A stretch of 64,000 nucleotides of DNA, from contig JBCNJP010000027.1 in assembly GCA_039602395.1 (NCBI GenBank), forward strand, positions 114,802,354 through 114,866,353, written 5' to 3'. The stretch comes from Deinandra increscens subsp. villosa (Eukaryota; Streptophyta; Magnoliopsida; Asterales; Asteraceae). The notes under the pieces are model-generated. The model searched no databases. It saw nothing but the letters and a program-made list of their open reading frames with translations, and was not told the origin of the DNA. Shown one piece after another: positions 55,884 to 64,000 of the stretch (its first letter is position 1; every line of letters begins with the position of its first letter). The translations under genes were made by a program, and so were the position numbers.

Positions 55884-58381
55884 AGTTTTTAACCAGGATG
55901 TCGTTGAAGAATAATCATACTGTCATCTAGTAGTCATTTAAGACTTTTGTTATATCTTAAATAGTCGGGTTGTCCTATGGTGATGTTTAAGACTTTGTCA
56001 GATTTTGGCTTTCGTGCTTTTTGTTTCAAAATATGCATTGTGGTTTTATGTCATTGTTTGTATTGTGTGTACGTTGGGTGAATACTCGTCAAATGGGTTC
56101 ACGAGTTTACATATTGCGTGGTTACGGGATTACATGTACACATATAGACAAATGAACACATTGGCAAGTTATGAACCTACGAGCACATGACTCCTTGTAT
56201 CCTAAATTTTCAAGTTGTTTATTATCAATGTCCTCGTTTTGGGTTCACTTGCGTATCTTCTAAGTATGTGTGTCAGAGAGTCTACCGTCTAGAAATTTAC
56301 GAGTTTACAAGTCCACGTGCTTACGGGATTGCATGTGGATAAGTTCATGACTTTATGACCTCTCGAGTAGACAACTTTACACATGTACTGGTTTTGAAAT
56401 TATGTACCCAAGACAAACCTTCATGATCATTGAGTTATGTATGCTCTGCCACCTAACTCATTGGTTTTCATGCTTCGGTGTCGTTCACCGTTAGCATCTC
56501 CGAACTTTTCTCCTCGCATCTCAGCGCACCCTTGAAGTTTTATCTCAATTGTTGTTATGTCAAGGAAATCAATCGAATCTTGCAACCTTTGACGGTAAAC
56601 CAGCTGTGGGTTCAAACGCATGCTCTGCAATAAACCCACATGCGTATGTAGTACGTGCACCTAGGACTTAGATCATGGAAGTTCATAATAATGAAGCAGG
56701 AATCAAAGACATCAGAAGGAAAATTAGGTCTTCCTCCCATTCACCGAATAGACTTTCATATCGACCTAACACATGGTACGACTCCAGTTGCAAGTCACCT
56801 TACCGTCTGTTCTGCCAAGTTTTGCCCCGTTCTTTGCAACAAGACTCTTAATCTATGTATTTCATGCATTCAGGCTCTCAATTGTTCGTGTCTGTCTGTG
56901 GATGTGATCGGTAATCCCAGTTTTTCGATTTATTCTTCCCCTCATGTCTTTCGATTCTACGGGATGAGTATTTCAAGATTATGTTGTTGTGTGGTTTATG
57001 TATTCCAAATCGTGTCATTAAAATCACACGTTTCAAATCCTATTATCTGATCCGTGTATCGAGTTTCGCATATCACGAAGCATGTGGCCCATTCCAACAC
57101 AGCGCAACCATGCTATTAAAAAACGTACGGTTCAGTTTGCGCTAGTCGTGATATTCAAACATGTACTAATCAATTCATGGCGTCCAATTTGGGATGTTTC
57201 GTCCCTTCGTGGTACTCAACTCCATTTTTGTATCAGAAATTTTGTTGGTTAATACCTTTTATGCTCAATTCTTGTAATTTATGGTTGTGTATCGTTAGTT
57301 CGAGCATTGATCATTGCTCTACTCTTGCTAAATCAAGGACTCGTACACGCTACTACCAACTATTGTTTGTGATGCTAGCTTAGCATACAATCGATTTTGG
57401 TCGTGGGTACAAGCCTTGGATCTTGCAAGGGCTGATTCAGATTCTGTCTAGGTATTGTGCCTCGTAAGGTAAGCCGGATGTGGGTCGCTACCCATCTAGC
57501 TCACTAGAGCCTGACACTTTGCATTGGTAAGAAGCCCGAAATTCCAATTTATCAATGGTAATCCAATTTATCAATGTTAGTGATATTATCAATAATGTCA
57601 ATTTGTCAATGATGTGTCAAAATATACTATTCGATGTAGAGTAGAGTATCCTCCAAAAACGAACAGTACTCCCTTAAAGGTGTTAAAGATGTGGTGGGTT
57701 AGCTGTGGTACATCCTATATATAAGCATCGGTAATGTCTTTAAGCTGCACTAGGAGTTGATGGAGAATGGTGTTGTGGATCCAATGTGACATTATCAAAT
57801 GTGATGACCCCTACAAATATTTTTCATATTATCAATGATAAGATCAATATGAATCAGTGTTATGTGCCGAATATGATGAATTCTGTGAATCTATGTGATG
57901 TCAATGCTTGTCTTAGTATATATGTTGCACCCAATACTCATCGTATCTCTCAAGCTTCCCTTAGGCTCGTTCCTAAAGTAGCGGAGACTGGTGTGCTACC
58001 TATCTTGGTTGGCCTTTAGAATGGTACTCAAATCAATTTGTGTGTCCTCAGGTTTATTGATCTCTTTTCAGGGAAGTTTCTAGATAGTTGTGTAGTGCGG
58101 GTGTCTGTCGGTAGAATAGTGTATGTGTGTGGATTAGGTCCCTGATGATTGGTCCTATCACTTTCTCTAGTTACCATCCCTTACCTAACCCTTGTGGTCG
58201 GGAAGGGAACGGTGCCGTCGTAATAGGTTCAGTAACCAAGAATATATTCCATTCTTGGTGAAATATGTTATGTCGTCCCTATGGTTCATTTCTAGTATCA
58301 AAATATATGGAATATTAATGATACCTTTTCAAGTTGTCTTTTTTTTTTAAATTCATAGTCTCTTCTAATTTCAGGACGAAA
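55884..58381 (+). other. Decayed interior of D after gag
   Basis: About 2.5 kb where pol should be. Only 56640-56890 retains a recognisable RT-start trace. The remainder has many stops and repeated ATTTATCAATG-type units (57545-57600). Full gypsy pol needs more than 3 kb, so much has been deleted. Confidence 0.6.
56640..56890 (+). pseudogene. Trace of gypsy RT N-terminus in D
   Basis: The translation includes GLPPIHRIDFHIDLTHGTTP, recognisable as the start of the Ty3/gypsy RT (the P-P-x-R-x-x-x-F-x-I-D-L segment). Flanking frames are broken, and no catalytic YxDD follows. Reverse-strand relatives are at 5839-6319 and 62840-63160. Confidence 0.65.
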
Positions 58382-58387
58382 TTCCCT

Positions 58388-58401
58388 AAAGTAGGGGAGA
58401 C
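58388..58401 (+). other. Polypurine tract of D
   Basis: AAAGTAGGGGAGAC before TGTAACATCC. With the preceding GGACGAAATTCCCT it is almost identical to element H's PPT region. Confidence 0.85.
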
Positions 58402-60657
58402 TGTAACATCCGCACTTTTCCAAATATAAAACCCGACCCGTTTTGAAACCCTGAGTTTTAACGATTAACGAATTATTTGGAACCGAAAGAATTTTTGGGT
58501 AATTGAAAGCCAAATAACGTTTTTAAATAACTTATAATGATTTTTCAAATTGAAATACTTTATTAAAAACAATTGGATCCAAATTGGACTCCTTAAATTG
58601 AAAACAAAGCGAATCTGCAGCTTTTACGTGGTTTCGGTACGCGATCTATCGTTTAGAGCATTCCCATGCCCTAAGCGATATGCTTGGGAAGGGTGTTCCA
58701 GCAAAACCATAGAACTCCTCTATAATTACCTCATTTTGTCCCCATGCTCCTCATATCAAGCCCCACTCTTCTCCTACAACCCCTAAACGGCTAGAAACCC
58801 TAGACCCACCATTATTGGAGCTTCTAAGGCTAAAGTTTGAGGCTTTCAAGGTTATATTTGTGTCAGTGTTCATCCTTTCGGTATGTATTCTCGTAGCTAT
58901 GTTTCTATCTTCTCAAATCTATGTTTCTCTTTGTCAAGATTTGAACTTTATGCTAAATTGAGTTAGATTAATGCCATGCATGATGTATGATGATAGATCC
59001 ATGGTTTATTTGATCAAAAATTGCAACTTTGTGATGTATTAGGACTAGATCTATGACATGCATGTTCATACTTGCTAAATCCATGAGATTCATGATCAAG
59101 ATTGCATTTTTATGAAGGATTAGTGTTAGATCTATATCAAGCATGTCGAATATTGTTAGATTTCTATAATATATGATCAAGATTGCAACTTTATTATGTT
59201 TTGTTATGAGCTCTACATACAACATGAAGATTAAGCCTAGATCTATGTGATTCATGATCAAGATTGCATTTTTATGCTAGATTAGGTTTAGATCTATGTC
59301 ATGCATGTTGGATATTGATAGATCGATGTGATTCATGATCAAGATTGCAACTTTATGCTAGATTAAGGTTAGATCTATGTCATGCATGTGGAATATTGAT
59401 AGATTTATATGATTCATGATTCAAGATTTTATCTTTTTGTTGAATTAGGGATCGAATCCATGTCATGCATGTTGATATTAATAGATTTATGTGATTCATG
59501 ATCAAGATTGCAACTTCATGCTAGATTAAGGTTGGATCAATGTCATGCATGTGGAATATTGATATATTTATATGATTCATGATTCAAGATTTCATCTTTA
59601 TGTTGAATTAGGGATAGAGAATCCATGTCATGCATGTTGATATAGATAGATATATGTATGAAAGATTGTGCACGTGGTGACATAGCTATGTTGTTGACCT
59701 AAATTGACTTTCATGATGAATGTGTATAACTATAGGATACTATGTTTGCGTCCTTAGCTTAGGATTGACCTCATAAACGTACGTATCATCATTACCAACG
59801 TGTGAGGAGTCGATTTTATCACTCTTTGTCATAAAGTGAAATCCTTTATTCACTTATTCTCTATCATCCTCTAGTTGTCAAGGTTGTTCTCGGGGTCTAG
59901 CTATCTCATTAGTCGGTGTCTTTGTCAATCAGTGTCTCCATTGCCAGGTGAGTATTCATAGCCCCCCCTTTTATCGTTTTGGGGTGCAACATGTACACCG
60001 TATCAATCTCAATTATCTATTTCATTACTTTCAAATTCCATGCGAACTCTATGAATGTTATGTGTATTCTAGTATGTTGAACTTGTGTGGATTATTATTA
60101 TTTGTGGATGGAATCTATTTCAAGGTCAATTTCAATGTCAATTTCAAGGCGTAATTATTAACACTAAAAAGACCGGGGTTACAATAATAGATCTATTGGT
60201 TTGGTAGCCCACCTAACTTGACCGGTAATTGGCGTTAGGTGATTGGAAGCCTTATTTGTCAAGGGTTCGATTACGCCACCTTATGTGTACCATATCAATA
60301 CTTATTTATCATATCAGAATATCATATGACTCATAGATCGCATGTTAATCTATCATACTATATCAAACCTATGTTTACTCACCAACTATTCGTAGTTGAC
60401 CTTAATATTGTACATGTTGTAGGTTTGTTGCAAGATGATGTTTCCATGATGACGACACCTTAGGATGCATGCGAACTTAGTGAGACCTAATCATAAAGAG
60501 TTAATGTGATACTTTCATTGTACTATGACAAAGGAATTATGTATTATATATGTTATTTGAAATGGGATAATTAAGAATATCGCAACATTAATAGTGTTGT
60601 GTGCAACTGGACCTTCATCGCGCCCCGACGTATTCCGCCGTCGGTCGGGGTGTTACA
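58402..60657 (+). mobile_element. Second LTR of family D (2,256 bp)
   Basis: Starts TGTAACATCCGCAC and ends GGGTGTTACA. It is followed again by a PBS and leader, not by host flank. The first ~255 bp do not match the corresponding part of the left LTR but resemble the start of H's LTR (TGTGACATCC...AACCCGACCCGTTT). Confidence 0.8.
59040..59650. repeat. ~80-bp tandem repeats in second D LTR
   Basis: Same array as 52230-52880, a little shorter at its right end: about 200 bp present at 52850-52970 are missing here near 59645. Confidence 0.75.
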
Positions 60658-61376
60658 GATTGGTATCAGAGCCATGGATGTAGGGATCTAGGTTATTAGA
60701 ACTGGCTTGACCTAGACTTATGCCTTAGGTGTCCTGCATGAGTGCCTCATGCATATCATGCCTATAAGATTTATATGTCCTATATTTGCTTCTTAATTAT
60801 GCCTATTTCAAATTGCTACCCTCGTCGATCAACACACACTTATACACAAATCACTTGAGGCTTCCTAGCCTCCTTCCTTAGCTATGGTGCCTTACGTACC
60901 ATCTAGGAGAACTAGTTTCCTATTATTATGATCTCGTCAGAATTGGGATCTTGGTGATTGATGTGTAGTAACTGGAAGGGTGGAAGCTCAGTAGTCGGGG
61001 TCCCTTACTGGAATAGCGTTGCATACTAATTCGAAATGACAGATCTGGACGCTCACCAAGGACACCCCGATGAAAGTCCCGAAACCTATTAGGCCAAACC
61101 ACGTCAATTACTTGGAACTTACCCTGATTAGTTAACGGTTCTAGTTTCCCAATTGGGAGATGAAGACCACTCTGTTATGTTTTGCTAAACTCCTTCGATT
61201 TCGCTATTTTTCTTGCAATGAATCTTGCTGATTAGGATGCTCTATGTCACATCACTACATGATTCACTAATACATGCAGTTTCCAATTGGTTTCATACAC
61301 CCTAAATTGATTATCGATCACATCCAATCTTGTGTTTCATGATTATCTGCCTTCTTTCTCAGAATGTTGACTCGTC
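60658..61376 (+). mobile_element. Second copy of D leader up to the gag start
   Basis: Repeats 53965-54676 almost base for base (PBS, CAGAGCCATGG, CCATCTAGGAGAACTAG, ACTCGTC). The N gap starts about ten bases into where gag would begin. Confidence 0.8.
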
Positions 61377-61876
61377 NNNNNNNNNNNNNNNNNNNNNNNN
61401 NNNNNNNNNNNNNNNNNNNNNNNNNNNNNNNNNNNNNNNNNNNNNNNNNNNNNNNNNNNNNNNNNNNNNNNNNNNNNNNNNNNNNNNNNNNNNNNNNNNN
61501 NNNNNNNNNNNNNNNNNNNNNNNNNNNNNNNNNNNNNNNNNNNNNNNNNNNNNNNNNNNNNNNNNNNNNNNNNNNNNNNNNNNNNNNNNNNNNNNNNNNN
61601 NNNNNNNNNNNNNNNNNNNNNNNNNNNNNNNNNNNNNNNNNNNNNNNNNNNNNNNNNNNNNNNNNNNNNNNNNNNNNNNNNNNNNNNNNNNNNNNNNNNN
61701 NNNNNNNNNNNNNNNNNNNNNNNNNNNNNNNNNNNNNNNNNNNNNNNNNNNNNNNNNNNNNNNNNNNNNNNNNNNNNNNNNNNNNNNNNNNNNNNNNNNN
61801 NNNNNNNNNNNNNNNNNNNNNNNNNNNNNNNNNNNNNNNNNNNNNNNNNNNNNNNNNNNNNNNNNNNNNNNNNNNN
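61377..61876. other. Assembly gap (500 N)
   Basis: Exactly 500 N, placeholder length. The gag of the second D copy should start here. Open frames across it are artefacts. Confidence 0.95.
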
Positions 61877-61929
61877 TATTACATACAACTGACAATTATA
61901 GCTCGTATGAGTCTTGGTTAGCAAGAGTG

Positions 61930-62170
61930 GTAAAACATGTGATAGTGGGAACACGTGATAATGAAAACATGCAATATTGAAAACATGTAATAAGGTAGTC
62001 ACGTGATAATGCAAGCATGTGACAATGATGGCCTGTAATAGTGCAAAACATGTGGTAATGATAACATATGAAAACATGTGATAATGAAAGCTTGAGATTA
62101 CGAAAACATGAAAACATGTGATAGTGAAAATATTTGACGAGGAAAACATGGGGTAATGATAGCACAAGGG
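61930..62170. repeat. AAACATGTGATAATG minisatellite
   Basis: About a dozen diverged units of (A)AAACATGTGATAATG, spaced 14-18 bp, just right of the gap. Followed at 62330-62640 by looser repeats of GAGTTGAAAACCGCAAG and ACAACTCGA type. Confidence 0.75.
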
Positions 62171-62839
62171 CCAAACGCGATAAGCGAATGTTTTACAAAT
62201 GGTAAATCGAATGGCATGAAATTGAATTGTGCGAGTTGAATATCAATTGAACTTTAGCAGCTACCAAGTGCGAGTTTAAATATTGGGAATGCACGAATTG
62301 AATTCCAAACCGAAATGTTGAAATATACACATCAATATAGAAATCTCCAAACTGAGAGTTGAAAACCGTAAGTTGAGGGTTGAATTCACAAGTCGAGAGT
62401 TGAAAACCGCAAGCCAAGAGTTAAAAGAAAAAAAAATCACAAACGGATTCACCATCTATGAGTCGAAAATCACAACTCGAACTCACAACTCGATTATTGA
62501 ATGATGTGAGTTACAATTTTGAGTCCACACGTCATGTATCGACAACACGAGTTGGAATCTATAGATCAACATTAGAAACAACGAATTGAGTCCACACTTC
62601 GAGTGTTTAATAATGCGAGTTTTTTTTTTCTCCAAAGATTGTTGTTTAGGTTAAAATTTTATGAAAATTTTGTAAATAGGGTTCGAGTAAATTCGAACAT
62701 CGCCAACGAAGGCGATAACGAATTTATCCAGGTAAGGGCTGTAACAGGGTCCATGAGTTTCACAAAAGTTCATGGTTAGCCAGAAGAAGCTTGTGGCTAG
62801 GCACAAGTATGGATTTAAAAGGAAGTATTGAACATGACC

Positions 62840-63250
62840 GTGAAGTGTCCATACTACACAAGTAGCACAGATACAGGGGTATCGTCACCACGAATGCTAC
62901 AAGAGTCCAAATGAAGGTCGTACTTGTGAAAGTAAACAACCCCTGAGAGTTGGAGGTAAGTGGATGACACAAGGTAGTGTGAGGCGATAGGGTGACTTGC
63001 CAACATGAGTAGTACTGGGTAAGTTAATGCGGAAGTCGTCTTGGCGAACGGGAGGAAGACCCAATATGTCTTCGGGAAACACTTCAAGGAAGTCCCAAAC
63101 GAATAGGATGTCTTGGACTCCCTATTCCTGATTACGAACGTCCACAATGCTAACTAGATAGGCCATGTACTCCTTATGCAAGTACTTTTGGGCTTTAACG
63201 CTGGACATGAGCTAGAGCCCATGGAATGGTTTATCGCCATAGATTGCCAG
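62840..63250 (-). pseudogene. Gypsy RT N-terminal remnant (minus), element L
   Basis: The minus strand near 62960-63070 translates to GLPPVRQDDFRIN...GKSPYRL, the start of Ty3/gypsy RT. It breaks off before any catalytic motif, and stops and shifts lie on either side. It corresponds to 56640-56890 and 5839-6100 in the related copies. Confidence 0.7.
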
Positions 63251-64000
63251 GACTTGATTTTCCAAGTGGGGAAAACGAACGATCTTCACGAAACACACAC
63301 CTTTGGCATTAGTGATGGCAGAAAATGAGTTTAAATAAAAATGAAGGTTAAGGGTATTAGTAGTGTATAACACCAAGGCGAAAATGGTTGGAACACCGCG
63401 TAGCCGCGATTGGAAAATAACCTCGAATATAAATGGCGAGTCGTTTGAATATTATAAAAATTTAAAGTTATTCACCCGTAAAATTGTAAGGTCATACACT
63501 CGTATACATGCAATTCGGAAAACATGTTGACTTGTAAATCATAAATTCCTAAACCAGTAGATTTCTAAACATGTATGCAAAACGTGATTTTTTTGTAGGC
63601 GTTCAAAAATGAATAATCTATTATTTCCAAAACGAAGTATCATGTACGTGTGAGTTCGTAGGGTTGTTAATGGGCAAACGCTTTAATCATAAGTATGTAA
63701 TCCCGTAACCATGCAAACTTGTAAACTCGTGAACCCATCGACAAGAACTCGCTCACCCACAAATGACTTTTTTTTAAGACGAGATATGTGCCATAAATAG
63801 GTTTTTAAATTATGAACGTAAAAAGTTTTGGGTTGTACACCGGACGATTAAATCACGAGTGCTAAAAATAAATTACCAAAAATCGTAAGCGTGGAAACCG
63901 AGTGGCTAGATTCAACCGGTCATTTGATTTGAAATCAAAATATGACTATGCCCAACCTGATTGACTAGTTTGACCGAAGCCTTGTCTGCAATGGCCAGCC
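63251..64000 (-). mobile_element. Further part of element L (family C/D), minus
   Basis: 63690-63770 is the reverse complement of about 56080-56150 (the 'gggttcacgagttt...ggttacgggatt' stretch), so L lies in minus orientation and its gag should be beyond the right edge. The rest is diverged noncoding sequence. Confidence 0.55.

Noticed and set aside
61330..62167. Open frames across 61377-61876
   Set aside because: They run through N and have no meaning.

Overview
Plant nuclear DNA, AT-rich intergenic sequence made almost entirely of nested transposable elements. All LTR primer-binding sites seen are of the initiator-Met tRNA type (TGGTATCAGAGC). The pol fragments are Ty3/gypsy of Tekay/Del chromovirus and Athila type, and there are plant-type hAT and Harbinger-like MITEs. 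The repeat style suggests a eudicot, possibly Asteraceae, but that is an impression and was not tested. No rRNA, tRNA, CRISPR or clearly single-copy host gene was recognised. Two 500-N assembly gaps lie at 23850-24349 and 61377-61876.

Layout, left to right. 1-5019: minus-strand gypsy element with 3.25-kb LTRs and only 1.4 kb of interior. 5020-5838: minus fragment of a Gag-only LTR element (K). 5839-6319 and 15667-16621: two pieces of one decayed minus gypsy element (C), split by a gypsy relic (B, 6320-15666). B's 3.8-kb LTR is itself interrupted by a complete Gag-only element (A, 10373-15357) with a perfect 5-bp target duplication. 16622-18588: an intron-containing gene resembling the putative gypsy-type Transposase_28 family. 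It is cut in an intron by a minus Gag-only element (E, 18599-23493), which is followed by the LTR of a further relative (F). 24350-28406: a Copia-like LTR, then an Athila integrase fragment, its 3' noncoding region and 3' LTR. 28407-31679: the 3' half of a Tekay-type element (H). 31680-37405: a third large Gag-only element (I). 38209-38935: hAT MITE. 40120-44148: a GC-rich, nearly intact non-LTR retrotransposon with an apparent restriction-like endonuclease. 46911-47754: Harbinger-like MITE. 51868-61376: a gypsy family (D) in LTR-interior-LTR-interior order. 61877-64000: minisatellite and a minus relative of the same family.

The most interesting material is the Gag-only family (A, E, I, with fragments K and F). 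Its members encode one long protein with an N-terminal Copia-Gag-like domain, a zinc knuckle, a long coiled coil and a second zinc knuckle, and no protease, integrase, RT or RNase H. Between the gag stop and the 3' end lies a conserved noncoding module that folds on paper as three consecutive hairpins closed by an outer stem, present in all three large copies. Just upstream of the TATA box the LTRs carry paired palindromes, and the untranslated leader is packed with the matching half-site: TTCGG-type in the A/E/F subfamily, GGTCCG-type in I. The LINE at 40130-44138 has the same CTGGTCCGCC-type repeats in its own 5' leader. These elements must borrow enzymes from autonomous relatives, so the RNA module and leader repeats are candidate recognition signals. 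That last step is inference.
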